Shown: piece after piece, positions 36,359 to 46,476 of the stretch
Position numbering within the stretch: the stretch's first letter is position 1
How the letters are laid out: each line of letters opens with the position of its first letter
Source of the DNA: Bacillus kwashiorkori
GTDB lineage: Bacteria; Bacillota; Bacilli; Bacillales; Caldibacillaceae
Reading direction: 5' to 3'
Assembly (NCBI RefSeq): GCF_001375515.1
Contig: NZ_CTDX01000016.1
Span: forward strand, 248,001 to 312,000
DNA: 64,000 nucleotides
Translations under genes and position numbers: made by a program
The notes under the pieces: model-generated
What the model saw: only the letters and a program-made list of their open reading frames with translations
Database searches by the model: none
What the model was told of the DNA's origin: nothing

Positions 36359-37357
36359 ATGGAAAGAATTGTTGATCAAAATGCAGACAGTCAAGAATTG
36401 TCGCTAGAACAACATTTGCGCCCCCATTCATTTGACCAATATATTGGCCAAGATAAAATTAAAGCGAACTTGCAAATTTTTATTAAAGCTGCCAAAATGC
36501 GTAAGGAAACGTTAGACCATGTATTATTGTATGGTCCACCAGGTCTTGGAAAAACGACACTAGCGGCAATCATTGCGAATGAAATGGAAGGGAATCTCCG
36601 GACAACTTCCGGACCAGCAATTGAAAGACCAGGAGATTTAGCAGCAATTTTGACGAGTGTAGAACCAGGGGATGTGCTTTTTATTGATGAAATTCACCGA
36701 TTACCCCGTTCTATCGAGGAAGTATTATATCCTGCAATGGAAGATTTTTGTTTAGATATCGTCATCGGTAAAGGGTCCAGTGCCCGGTCGATTCGTCTAG
36801 ATTTACCACCTTTTACCCTAGTTGGAGCAACGACCCGGGCTGGATCTCTATCTGCGCCATTAAGAGATCGTTTCGGCGTGTTAAGCCGTCTAGAATATTA
36901 TGAGCCGAAACATTTAAAAGAGATCGTACTAAGGACTGCTGCCATATTAGAAGTGGAAATTGAACTGTCCGCTGCAGAGGAGATTGCACTAAGATCCCGA
37001 GGGACACCGAGAATTGCCAATCGGCTTTTAAAACGTGTGCGTGACTTTGCCCAAGTGAAGGCTGAAGGCTATATTTCAAACGAATTAACGAAGGAAGCAC
37101 TTCATTTATTGCAAGTCGATCGTCTTGGCTTAGATCATATTGATCATAAACTTTTAAAAGGAATGATTGAAAAATTCAATGGCGGTCCAGTTGGGTTAGA
37201 GACGCTTGCTGCTTCTATCGGCGAAGAATCTGGTACGATTGAAGATGTTTATGAACCATATTTATTACAAATAGGGTTTTTACAAAGGACTCCTAGGGGT
37301 AGAATAGTTACTAACGAAGCATATCGGCATTTTCAATTGGAGGTTCCAAAACGATGA
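36359..37357 (+). CDS. ruvB: Holliday junction branch migration ATPase RuvB
   Basis: Hexameric AAA+ motor that drives branch migration with RuvA. The 332-residue protein has [11 protein letters not shown], Walker [12 protein letters not shown], Walker B FIDEIHRL, sensor 1 VGATTRAG and arginine-finger segment APLRDRFG, then the winged-helix domain. ATG 36359 has AAAGGGGG 8 bases upstream; GTG 36356 directly before it is the alternative. The stop overlaps the next start by four bases. Confidence 0.98.
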   Translation: MERIVDQNADSQELSLEQHLRPHSFDQYIGQDKIKANLQIFIKAAKMRKETLDHVLLYGPPGLGKTTLAAIIANEMEGNLRTTSGPAIERPGDLAAILTSVEPGDVLFIDEIHRLPRSIEEVLYPAMEDFCLDIVIGKGSSARSIRLDLPPFTLVGATTRAGSLSAPLRDRFGVLSRLEYYEPKHLKEIVLRTAAILEVEIELSAAEEIALRSRGTPRIANRLLKRVRDFAQVKAEGYISNELTKEALHLLQVDRLGLDHIDHKLLKGMIEKFNGGPVGLETLAASIGEESGTIEDVYEPYLLQIGFLQRTPRGRIVTNEAYRHFQLEVPKR

Positions 37358-37560
37358 CTGGTTTAGGAAAATTGTTCATGATTATTGGAGTAATTTTCGT
37401 TGTAGTAGGATTCATCATGCAATTTGTCCATTTTGGCAAATTACCTGGAGATATCATTATTCGCAAAGGCAATACGACCTTTTACTTTCCTATCATGACC
37501 TCCATCGTCATCAGTATCCTATTGTCTCTAATCTTTTTTATTTATAACAAAATAAAATAG
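37354..37560 (+). CDS. DUF2905 small membrane protein
   Basis: A 68-residue protein with two membrane helices (about 5-25 and 43-63) joined by the conserved loop [20 protein letters not shown], the hallmark of DUF2905. Function unknown. It overlaps ruvB by four bases (ATGA) and precedes queA, an arrangement shared with many Bacillota. Confidence 0.88.
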   Translation: MTGLGKLFMIIGVIFVVVGFIMQFVHFGKLPGDIIIRKGNTTFYFPIMTSIVISILLSLIFFIYNKIK

Positions 37561-37585
37561 CAGATGTAAAGAAGTTGGTGAAACA

Positions 37586-38614
37586 ATGAAAGTAGAAGAT
37601 TTTGATTACGATTTACCGGAAGAATTAATTGCTCAAGTACCATTAAAAGACCGGGCGAACAGTAGACTGATGGTTTTAGATAAAAAAACTGGCGAATTAA
37701 AACATGAGGTTTTTGCAAATATTAAAAACTATTTAAAACGTGGAGACTGTTTAGTTTTGAATAATACGAAAGTACTGCCAGCCCGTCTTTTTGGAATAAA
37801 AGATGAAACAGGGGCACATGTGGAGGTGTTACTGTTAAAACAATTAGAAGGAGACAAGTGGGAGACATTAGTCAAACCAGCTAAACGGGTGAAGGAAGGA
37901 ACCGTTTTGACGTTTGGATCTGGGCAATTAACTGGGACTTGCGTCGGTACGTTAGATTACGGCGGTCGCATTATTGAATTTTCTTACGATGGAATATTTT
38001 ACGAACTATTGGAAACGCTCGGTGAAATGCCGTTGCCACCATATATAAAAGAACGATTAGATGAACCAGATCGTTACCAAACGGTTTATGCGAAAGAGCG
38101 TGGGTCCGCCGCAGCTCCAACAGCGGGGTTACATTTTACGGAAGAGTTGTTAGCAGAACTTCGGGATCTTGGAGTTCACATCGCCTTCATTACTTTGCAC
38201 GTTGGACTTGGAACTTTCCGACCAGTTAGTGTCGATACGATAGAAAATCACGAGATGCACGCGGAATTTTACGAGATGACAGAAGAAACAGCGAATTTAT
38301 TAAATGAAGTGAAGGAAAATGGCGGGCGTATCATTTCGGTTGGTACTACTTCAACAAGAACGTTGGAAACAATTGCTTCAAAACATCACGGGAAGTTAGT
38401 CGCTGATAGTGGATGGACGAATATTTTCATTTATCCAGGCTATGAGTTTAAAGCTATTGATGGGTTAATAACAAATTTCCATTTACCAAAATCAACGTTA
38501 ATAATGTTAGTTAGTGCTTTCAGCAGTCGGGAACATATTCTACATGCTTATAACGAAGCAGTAAAAGAAAAATATCGTTTCTTTAGTTTCGGTGACGCAA
38601 TGTTCATTTCGTGA
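37586..38614 (+). CDS. queA: S-adenosylmethionine:tRNA ribosyltransferase-isomerase QueA
   Basis: Adds the epoxycyclopentane ring from SAM to preQ1 in tRNA, the penultimate step to queuosine. The 342-residue protein has the family start [15 protein letters not shown], the [11 protein letters not shown] motif and the [13 protein letters not shown] signature. GAAGTTGGTG lies upstream of ATG 37586. It is followed by tgt, which supplies its tRNA substrate. Confidence 0.97.
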   Translation: MKVEDFDYDLPEELIAQVPLKDRANSRLMVLDKKTGELKHEVFANIKNYLKRGDCLVLNNTKVLPARLFGIKDETGAHVEVLLLKQLEGDKWETLVKPAKRVKEGTVLTFGSGQLTGTCVGTLDYGGRIIEFSYDGIFYELLETLGEMPLPPYIKERLDEPDRYQTVYAKERGSAAAPTAGLHFTEELLAELRDLGVHIAFITLHVGLGTFRPVSVDTIENHEMHAEFYEMTEETANLLNEVKENGGRIISVGTTSTRTLETIASKHHGKLVADSGWTNIFIYPGYEFKAIDGLITNFHLPKSTLIMLVSAFSSREHILHAYNEAVKEKYRFFSFGDAMFIS

Positions 38615-38712
38615 GCTCGGCAGTAAATCATACTAATATGAATTTTCTCCAAACAAATGGTAGTTAAAAGATTTCACGTCGTCACATCTAACCCGTCTGA
38701 AACGAATTCTAG

Positions 38713-39867
<1,155 letters not shown>

Positions 39868-39890
39868 TTATTTGAAAGGAGGGAAAATGT

Positions 39891-40175
39891 ATGCCAGATC
39901 AAGGTAATCCGTTATTTTCAACGTTAATCATGATTATTTTAATGTTTGTTATATTTTATTTCCTGTTAATCCGCCCACAACAAAAACGTCAAAAAGCGGT
40001 TCAACAAATGCAAGCAAGTCTTGAAAAAGGGGATAAAATTGTGACAATCGGTGGTCTCCATGGCACAATTGATTCAATCGATGAGGGAACAATTGTGATT
40101 AAATGTGGAGATGGTAGCCGTCTTACATACGATCGCAATGCAATCCGCGATGTTGTTGAAAAAGTTAAAAAATAA
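39891..40175 (+). CDS. yajC: Preprotein translocase accessory protein YajC
   Basis: Small membrane protein associated with the Sec translocon, 94 residues. One N-terminal membrane helix (about 9-27) followed by the conserved LIRPQQKRQKA and the compact domain with GDKIVTIGGLHGTI. A GAAAGGAGGG site precedes the ATG. The order tgt-yajC is conserved; secDF, its partner in other bacteria, lies 3.7 kb downstream. Confidence 0.96.
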   Translation: MPDQGNPLFSTLIMIILMFVIFYFLLIRPQQKRQKAVQQMQASLEKGDKIVTIGGLHGTIDSIDEGTIVIKCGDGSRLTYDRNAIRDVVEKVKK

Positions 40176-40208
40176 TTGGGAGTAGTTAGTACTTTCCAGT
40201 AAAATTCA

Positions 40209-40255
40209 AAACAAAAACAGGGCAATTTTGGACTGCACCTGTTTTTGTTTTTTTA
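40209..40255. terminator. Bidirectional terminator between yajC and yrzE
   Basis: AAAACAAAAACAGG pairs with CCTGTTTTTGTTTT; T-rich tails are present in both directions, fitting two convergent genes. Confidence 0.85.
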
Positions 40256-40275
40256 AACAACATAGGTTAATTAAC

Positions 40276-40665
40276 TTAACTTTGTCTTGTGCGATTGCCG
40301 ACAATATTAACCCCTAAAATTCCTCCCATCATGGCAATAACAATAAAGCAAATATAATAAATAATTTGTTCCAAGGTAAATAAAGCATCCATTCCTAAAT
40401 ATTGAAATAAAAAGTTGATGATTGTGTAAATTATTCCGGTTAAACCGCCAAGTAACCAACCTTTCTCTTTGCCACGCCCGCCAGAAATAAAGCCTCCGAT
40501 AAAAAGTGCGATAAAGGAAATACTTGTAATAATATATGTTAAGGAACTTTCATCTAATGAAGTGAACCTTAACAGTAAAGAAAAAACTAAACTAAAAATC
40601 GCAGCAACTCCATAAATAACAGCTACACCATATAAGATGGAACTTGCCATTTTTTTTGATTCCAT
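40276..40665 (-). CDS. yrzE: TIGR04086 family membrane protein
   Basis: A 129-residue protein with four hydrophobic helices (near 8-31, 42-62, 70-90 and 98-121) and the conserved FIGGFISGGRGKEKGWLLGG motif between the second and third. This is the TIGR04086 pattern; function unknown. It corresponds to yrzE after yajC in B. subtilis. GGGGGGAAAAG precedes the ATG on the minus strand. Confidence 0.88.
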   Translation of the reverse strand: MESKKMASSILYGVAVIYGVAAIFSLVFSLLLRFTSLDESSLTYIITSISFIALFIGGFISGGRGKEKGWLLGGLTGIIYTIINFLFQYLGMDALFTLEQIIYYICFIVIAMMGGILGVNIVGNRTRQS

Positions 40666-40824
40666 AAACTTTTCCCCCCAATTGCCATACTATAAATAAT
40701 TCCATTTGTACAAGCATATTCACCGACTTCTTTTTTTAGAAGGAAAAATGTTGAATACGTAACTTAAAATTTTTCATATTTCTAATGGAATGAGCCAAAG
40801 TAATATTAGGAGTAATTAGGGGGG

Positions 40825-41478
40825 ATGAAATTGGGAATTTATAGTATCCTTTTAATTCGAACGATATTAGTTTATATTTTAATTACCATTATTTTTCGTT
40901 TAATGGGGAAAAGAGAAATTGGTGAACTTAGTATTTTAGACTTAGTAGTATTTGTCATGATTGCCGAGATGGCGGTAATGGCCATCGAAAGGAATAAAAT
41001 ACCATTTTTTGAAAATATTTTTCCTATGCTAATTCTTATGTTCATACAAATATTATTATCTTTTATTTCTTTAAAAAGCAGAGCATTCAGAAGACTAGTT
41101 GATGGCGAGCCATCCATTATTATAAAAAACGGAAAAATACTTGAGAAAGAAATGAAAAAACAACGGTATAATTTTGACGATTTATTAATGCAATTACGGG
41201 AAAAAGATATATCGAAAATATCTGACGTTGAATTTGCTATCCTCGAATCTTCGGGAAAACTTTCGGTAATAAAAAAACAACAAGGAAAAAAACAACACGA
41301 TGGTTTTACTGCTGCTTTAATTTTAGATGGGGAAGTACAGGAAGATAAATTGAAGGAAATAAATAAAACGCCGGCTTGGTTAAATAAAGAGTTAGCAAAG
41401 CGCGGGTATCATGATGTAGGGGAAATCTCCTTTTGCAGTTATTCAGGGGGAGAATTTTATATTGATGTAAAAGATTGA
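40825..41478 (+). CDS. DUF421 (YetF/YrbG-type) membrane protein
   Basis: A 217-residue protein with three N-terminal membrane helices, including IIFRLMGKREIGELSILDLVVFVMIAE, typical of DUF421. Its soluble C-terminal domain contains VDGEPSIIIKNGKI and VEFAILESSGKLSVI. Some relatives contribute to spore envelope or membrane functions; the molecular role is unknown. The GGGGGG site touches ATG 40825, so TTG 40831, two codons later, may be the true start. It sits between yrzE and spoVB as in B. subtilis (yrbG). Confidence 0.88.
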   Translation: MKLGIYSILLIRTILVYILITIIFRLMGKREIGELSILDLVVFVMIAEMAVMAIERNKIPFFENIFPMLILMFIQILLSFISLKSRAFRRLVDGEPSIIIKNGKILEKEMKKQRYNFDDLLMQLREKDISKISDVEFAILESSGKLSVIKKQQGKKQHDGFTAALILDGEVQEDKLKEINKTPAWLNKELAKRGYHDVGEISFCSYSGGEFYIDVKD

Positions 41479-41512
41479 CTACTAATAATTATGATCAACT
41501 AGTTTGAGAATT

Positions 41513-41559
41513 AGGAACGCAGACGGCTGAAGTATGTTGTTACTCGCCGTCTTATGTTC
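41513..41559 (+). terminator. Hairpin after the DUF421 gene
   Basis: GAACGCAGACGGC and GCCGTCTTATGTTC can pair across a 17-base loop. The T run after it is poor, so termination is plausible but not certain. Confidence 0.5.
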
Positions 41560-41713
41560 ATTTCTAATATTTAATTTTTAGGCTCTCCACTGTAGATAAC
41601 TCTATTTTCTTATTTATGTGCATATCATTTTGCATGGGTGTTCGTTAACGACTTATTTTGATGTTGCAGGTACGGAGACTTCGTGAATTTAGTTAGTAAC
41701 TTTTAATGAGCTA

Positions 41714-43264
41714 TTATCTTTTTATCGGCTGCAAAAACATAAAAAGTTTTCTTATATCTTTTAATGAAATGACTTTAAAAAGGGTAAGACCGATAATATA
41801 TAACAAAACCATTACGCAACTAGTGAGAGATATTGCAATAAAATTAGGATATTGTTGTATAAATAAAGCAAATAAATATTTCCCAGCAAAGCCGATAGCA
41901 ATGGTGACGATCAAAATTTTTACGTAAAACCGAGCATAAAAGGTAAGGGGAATTACCTTCATTATTGTTGCATAATGAAGAAATGCGACCAACACAAAAC
42001 CGATAATAAAACCGAGGGCAACGCCATTAATGCCGAAATCCGGTTGAGAAGCAAGAATAAAAATGGTTGCCGTTTTTACGACAGCTCCTATGAAACTGTT
42101 AATCATTGCGGCTTTAGCTAAGTCTAACGCTTGCAATGTTGCTTGTAGTGGCGCTTGCAAATATTGAAAAATGATGAAAGGTGCCATAATCTGGATGAAA
42201 ATCGCTCCACTGCTCGAATTGTACATCGCTTGCATTAATGGTTCTGCAAGAGTGTAAATAACAATGACGGAAATCGCCCCTGTTAAAATACATAGCCGTA
42301 ATGCTTGTTGGATTCTTCTCTCTACAAGGGCGAATTTTTTTAATGAATATGCTTCACTAATTGCCGGAACTAGCGATGTACTCAAAGCAACGGTAATAAA
42401 TGATGGCAGCAATAATAGCGGTAAGGCAAAACCTGTTAATGATCCATATTGTTTCGTAGCAAGTGTCGTTGTTACTCCGGCTATTGCTAAACTATGGGTG
42501 ACAACGATTGGTTCTACAAACCACGATAAAGATCCAATCATTCTACTACCTGTCGTAGGCAAAGAAATATTTAATAGTTCTCGGAAAATCGATTTCGTGT
42601 TTTTTAAACTGGATAAGAAATTTTTCCGCAAAGGGAATGCTTTTTTTATTTTGAACATCGTTAATAAATAAAATAACGCAATAGTTTCTCCTCCGATAGT
42701 AGCTAACATCACTGCAGCAGCGGCATATTCAATACCAAATGGTAAAAAGTATTTCGTTAATACGACAATTAGGCCAATGCGAACAACTTGTTCAATGATT
42801 TGTTGAATCGCAGCTGGTTTCATATTTTGTTTCCCTTGAAAATATCCGCGAATAACAGAAGATACAGCAACAACGGGAATAACAGGTGCAATGGCCAATA
42901 ACGGAAAAATGGTTCGTTCATCCGTGAAGACGGTTCCTGCTAGAAGTGGTGCACCAAAAAATAATAAAGGTGTGAAAATAATCGAAAGGGTTAATGTTGT
43001 AATAAGCGATATCGCTAAAATTTTTTTTACTTTTCTCGTATTTCCAATCGCTTCTGCTTCTGCGACTCGTTTGGAAATAGCGACAGGAAGCCCAAATTGT
43101 GTTAAAGTAACAACAAGGATAAAAGTCGGATAGGCCATCATATATAGTCCTACACCTTCTTCTCCAATCATTCTGGCGACAACAATCCGATTTATAAATC
43201 CTAATATACGAGTAAATAGTCCGGCGATTAATAAAATCATCGTCCCTTTTAAAAACTTTGACAT
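41714..43264 (-). CDS. spoVB: Stage V sporulation protein B (MOP superfamily flippase)
   Basis: Polytopic mother-cell membrane protein needed for spore cortex synthesis, related to MurJ-type lipid II flippases. The 516-residue protein has about 14 membrane helices and the family start KGTMILLIAGLFTRILGFIN, RGYFQGKQNMKPAA and QYGSLTGFALPLLLLPS. Length equals that of B. subtilis SpoVB (518). ATG 43264 was chosen because the family begins there; the extra 19 codons upstream are unconserved. Leftward orientation between yrbG and comN matches B. subtilis. Confidence 0.95.
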   Translation of the reverse strand: MSKFLKGTMILLIAGLFTRILGFINRIVVARMIGEEGVGLYMMAYPTFILVVTLTQFGLPVAISKRVAEAEAIGNTRKVKKILAISLITTLTLSIIFTPLLFFGAPLLAGTVFTDERTIFPLLAIAPVIPVVAVSSVIRGYFQGKQNMKPAAIQQIIEQVVRIGLIVVLTKYFLPFGIEYAAAAVMLATIGGETIALFYLLTMFKIKKAFPLRKNFLSSLKNTKSIFRELLNISLPTTGSRMIGSLSWFVEPIVVTHSLAIAGVTTTLATKQYGSLTGFALPLLLLPSFITVALSTSLVPAISEAYSLKKFALVERRIQQALRLCILTGAISVIVIYTLAEPLMQAMYNSSSGAIFIQIMAPFIIFQYLQAPLQATLQALDLAKAAMINSFIGAVVKTATIFILASQPDFGINGVALGFIIGFVLVAFLHYATIMKVIPLTFYARFYVKILIVTIAIGFAGKYLFALFIQQYPNFIAISLTSCVMVLLYIIGLTLFKVISLKDIRKLFMFLQPIKR

Positions 43265-43309
43265 TTTATTCCCAGCCTTCTCAAAGGGTATTTTTTTATA
43301 TACAATTGA

Positions 43310-43340
43310 TATATATGCCAAAGCTTGTACAAAGAATGAC
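43310..43340 (-). promoter_or_regulatory. Candidate SigE promoter of spoVB
   Basis: On the minus strand CATATATA (43317-43310) resembles the SigE -10, with GTCATTC (43340-43334) at the -35 position and 16 bases between. spoVB is a SigE-dependent gene in B. subtilis. Confidence 0.4.
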
Positions 43341-43462
43341 TAAAAAGATAAACAGTTTCCAAATCAGTCGTTACTTTTCATCAAAGATGGACTATACATA
43401 TAAGAAAGGCGGTAATTTTTAAGAATTAATTAGTTGAAAATTCTTTTTTAGGGGGATTTACC

Positions 43463-43756
43463 TTGGATCATCCATATGAAAAATATCGTCAAGAAGTAAA
43501 AGCGGCATTAGAGAGTAAATTAGAAGAATTTGCCCTGTTAGGATATGGTACTGTTACAGAATCAGAGTTGTGGAATTTCTTCCTTACGAAAAAATGGCGT
43601 AAACCGAACGAGGAGGTCCGCATTTACCAAATTGTCAGTGATATTATGTCATTAAAGCCGAGTGATTATATGACATTTGCCACGGTTGAATCGTTAAAAG
43701 CACCAAATTGGTTCACAAATGAGGGAGCGGAGCAATTAAAAGAATTATTAAAATAA
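43463..43756 (+). CDS. comN: Post-transcriptional regulator ComN
   Basis: A 97-residue protein of the ComN family (B. subtilis yrzD), which affects competence through comER/comEA transcripts and localises to septa and poles via DivIVA. The family pattern is visible in ESELWNFFLTKKWRKPNEE and RIYQIVSDIMSLKPSDYM. TTG start at 43463 with GGGGGA 6 bases upstream. It lies between spoVB (divergent) and secDF. Confidence 0.87.
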   Translation: MDHPYEKYRQEVKAALESKLEEFALLGYGTVTESELWNFFLTKKWRKPNEEVRIYQIVSDIMSLKPSDYMTFATVESLKAPNWFTNEGAEQLKELLK

Positions 43757-43762
43757 ACAAAG

Positions 43763-43796
43763 TCACATTGACAGTGTGATTCTCCTGTTTCATAAT
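43763..43796 (+). promoter_or_regulatory. secDF promoter with palindrome over the -35
   Basis: TTGACA (43768-43773) and CATAAT (43791-43796) are 17 bases apart, a near-consensus SigA promoter. A palindrome, TCACA-N7-TGTGA (43763-43779), covers the -35 and could be an operator, or a weak terminator for comN. Confidence 0.65.
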
Positions 43797-43875
43797 GAAA
43801 TTATTCAAATCAATATTGTAAAAGTTCGTATTTCAGTCATCGTAATGGAGGCGCTTTAAGGAGGATTTGTAAAAT

Positions 43876-46137
43876 ATGGTAAAAAGAAGTCGGATTGTTG
43901 CTTTTTTTCTCATTATTATTTTATTCGCAAGTTTAGCTGGAACGACTACACAACCCCTTTTAAAAAAGCTTAACTTAGGTTTGGATTTAAAAGGTGGGTT
44001 TGAAGTTTTATATGATGTAAAACCAGTGAATGAAGGTCAAAAAATTAATCAAGACGTATTAAATAGTACGGTGGATGCATTGAACCGCCGAATTAACGTT
44101 CTCGGTGTAAGTGAACCTAGAATTGATATTGAAGAAGGTAATCGAATTAGGGTTCAATTAGCAGGCATTACTGATCAGGAAGAGGCTAGAGATATATTAT
44201 CGACCACTGCAGTATTAACATTTCGTGATGCAGATGATAATAAGTTGCTCGATGGTACTGATTTAGTAGAAGGTGCTGCGAAACAGTCATTTGATGAGAA
44301 TGGAAAACCAAATGTCGCATTAAAATTAAAGGACGCTTCATTATTTGGAGAAGCGACTGGAAAAGTATTGCAAAATCAAATTCCAGTTATGGTTATTTGG
44401 CTTGACTTTGAAGAAGGGAAAGATTCCTATGCTGCAGAAAGGACGAAGGAAAATCATAAATATATTTCCGATCCAGCTGTAAGGGAAGTTATTAATAGTA
44501 CTGATGTCACCATTACAGGGAATTTCACTCCAGAGGAAGCACAAAATTTGGCAAATCTTTTGAATGCCGGTTCCCTTCCAGTAAAATTGAATGAAGTGTA
44601 TTCTACATCTGTCGGTGCGCAATTTGGGGAGCAAGCACTAAATAAAACGTTAACGGCTGGAATCATTGGAATTATTTTAGTTTTCTTATTCTTGATTTCT
44701 TTATACCGTCTTCCAGGTGTTGTCGCAACTGTTACGTTAGCAGTGTATATTTATTTAATTATAGCGGTTTATAACGGTTTGCATGCAGTATTAACTTTGC
44801 CAGGTATTGCGGCACTATTATTAGGAGTCGGTATGGCGGTAGACGCCAATATTATTACGTATGAACGAATTAAAGAAGAACTTCGAGTGGGAAGATCACT
44901 AAAAGCCGCTTTTAAAGAAGGAACAAAGTCTTCCTTTATAACCATCATAGATGCAAACTTAACTACTTTAATTGCCGCAGGTGTATTGTTTGTATATGGG
45001 ACAAGCTCGGTTAAAGGCTTCGCTACGATGTTGATTGTCAGTATTATTATCAGTTTCTTTACGGCAGTTTATTTAACACGGCTATTATTAGCATTATTAG
45101 TTAATAGTAATTACTTTAACAATAAACCACAATGGTTCGGTGTGAAAAAGTCAGATATTAAAGATATTAAAGAAGGCTATGATACATTAGATATGCCAAC
45201 GAAATTTGATAAGATTGATTTTGTAGGACATAGAAAATTATTCTTCACCATTTCATCTGTATTAATCGGCTTAGGGATTGTCATTCTCTTTATTTTCCGA
45301 TTAAATTTAAGTATCGACTTTTCTAGCGGAACAAGAATTGAAATCATGTCTAATCAATCATTTACAACAGAGGAAGTAAAAACAGAGTTAGAACAGTTTA
45401 ATATTGAAACGAATGATATCGTACTTTCAGGAGCGAACAAAGAAATTGCTGTTGCTAGGTACAAAGGTTTATTGAAACAAGAGGAAATTAACGAATTAAA
45501 AGATTATTTTCATGATAAATACGGCATCGATCCTAATATTAGTGTCGTAACTCCGACCGTCGGAAAAGAACTAATTAAAAATGCACTATTTGCTTTAACA
45601 ATTGCTTCCTTAGGAATTATACTCTATGTGACATTACGTTTTGAATGGCGAATGGCTTTGGCAGCAATTATTGCCTTATTACATGATTCGTTCTTTATGA
45701 TTGCTTTATTTAGTTTTACAAGATTGGAAGTAGATTTAACATTTGTTGCTGCAATTTTAACCATTATTGGTTATTCGGTTAATGATACAATCGTAACTTT
45801 TGACCGAATTCGCGATCATTTAAAACGCAAAAAACGTATTCGCGAGTTTCAGGAACTTGTAGACATCGTTAATACTAGTTTAAGACAAGTATTTACTCGT
45901 TCATTAAATACAGCTTTTACGACATTAATTCCAGTTCTATTCTTATTAGTAATGGGTAGTTCAGCAATTTGGAATTTTTCCTTTGCTATGTTCATCGGAT
46001 TAATTGTCGGTCTTTATTCATCTCTATACATTGCCGCCCAATTATGGCTCATATGGAAAGGGAGAGAATTAAAGCAGAAGGGTACATTAATTACTTATAA
46101 AGAAAAGAAAAAATACTCCGATCAACCACAAGTATAA
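43876..46137 (+). CDS. secDF: Fused protein-export membrane protein SecDF
   Basis: Proton-driven Sec accessory that pulls exported proteins across the membrane. The 753-residue protein is a natural SecD-SecF fusion, as in Bacillus. The SecD half has LNLGLDLKGGFEVLYDV and GMAVDANIITYERIKEEL; the SecF half starts near DFVGHRKLFFTISS and has SVNDTIVTFDRIRD. Twelve membrane helices are expected. AAGGAGGA precedes ATG 43876. In B. subtilis yrvC and yrvD follow; here the next gene is recJ. Confidence 0.97.
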   Translation: MVKRSRIVAFFLIIILFASLAGTTTQPLLKKLNLGLDLKGGFEVLYDVKPVNEGQKINQDVLNSTVDALNRRINVLGVSEPRIDIEEGNRIRVQLAGITDQEEARDILSTTAVLTFRDADDNKLLDGTDLVEGAAKQSFDENGKPNVALKLKDASLFGEATGKVLQNQIPVMVIWLDFEEGKDSYAAERTKENHKYISDPAVREVINSTDVTITGNFTPEEAQNLANLLNAGSLPVKLNEVYSTSVGAQFGEQALNKTLTAGIIGIILVFLFLISLYRLPGVVATVTLAVYIYLIIAVYNGLHAVLTLPGIAALLLGVGMAVDANIITYERIKEELRVGRSLKAAFKEGTKSSFITIIDANLTTLIAAGVLFVYGTSSVKGFATMLIVSIIISFFTAVYLTRLLLALLVNSNYFNNKPQWFGVKKSDIKDIKEGYDTLDMPTKFDKIDFVGHRKLFFTISSVLIGLGIVILFIFRLNLSIDFSSGTRIEIMSNQSFTTEEVKTELEQFNIETNDIVLSGANKEIAVARYKGLLKQEEINELKDYFHDKYGIDPNISVVTPTVGKELIKNALFALTIASLGIILYVTLRFEWRMALAAIIALLHDSFFMIALFSFTRLEVDLTFVAAILTIIGYSVNDTIVTFDRIRDHLKRKKRIREFQELVDIVNTSLRQVFTRSLNTAFTTLIPVLFLLVMGSSAIWNFSFAMFIGLIVGLYSSLYIAAQLWLIWKGRELKQKGTLITYKEKKKYSDQPQV

Positions 46138-46166
46138 TATACCTTTACTGATGTATTTTGATAATG

Positions 46167-46207
46167 CCTGCTACTTCTACTATCTAGAGGGAAGCAGGTT
46201 TTTTTTG
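46167..46207 (+). terminator. Terminator after secDF
   Basis: CCTGCTACTTC pairs with GGGAAGCAGG, followed by TTTTTTTT. Confidence 0.88.
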
Positions 46208-46422
46208 GATTGTTTAAATATCTTATGGTAGTAATGCGTTTTAGTGGAAAAGTTTGCTTTTTGCATCTAACTTAGCGTTAATTCACCTAAAGAAATTCAT
46301 TATGTACTCGACCCTCCTATTTTTACGCAAATAACATCATCTATTCCAGAAATATTCCTCTCCGAATAATTAACTAAAAGTCATCACGCATATAGGAAAA
46401 ATAAAGTTTCAAAAACTATTCG

Positions 46423-46451
46423 TTGAAAGTGATTTTCCCCTTTTGTATAAT
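46423..46451 (+). promoter_or_regulatory. SigA promoter of recJ-apt
   Basis: TTGAAA and TATAAT with exactly 17 bases between. The start of transcription would fall only a few bases before the ribosome site of recJ. Confidence 0.8.
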
Positions 46452-46476
46452 GAATTAGTTGAGAGGTGGAATGTTA

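Larger units (their letters stand above)
46138..46476. other. secDF-recJ intergenic region
   Basis: About 340 bases holding the secDF terminator at its start and the recJ promoter at its end. The middle has no recognisable gene or relic of yrvC/yrvD. Confidence 0.5.
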
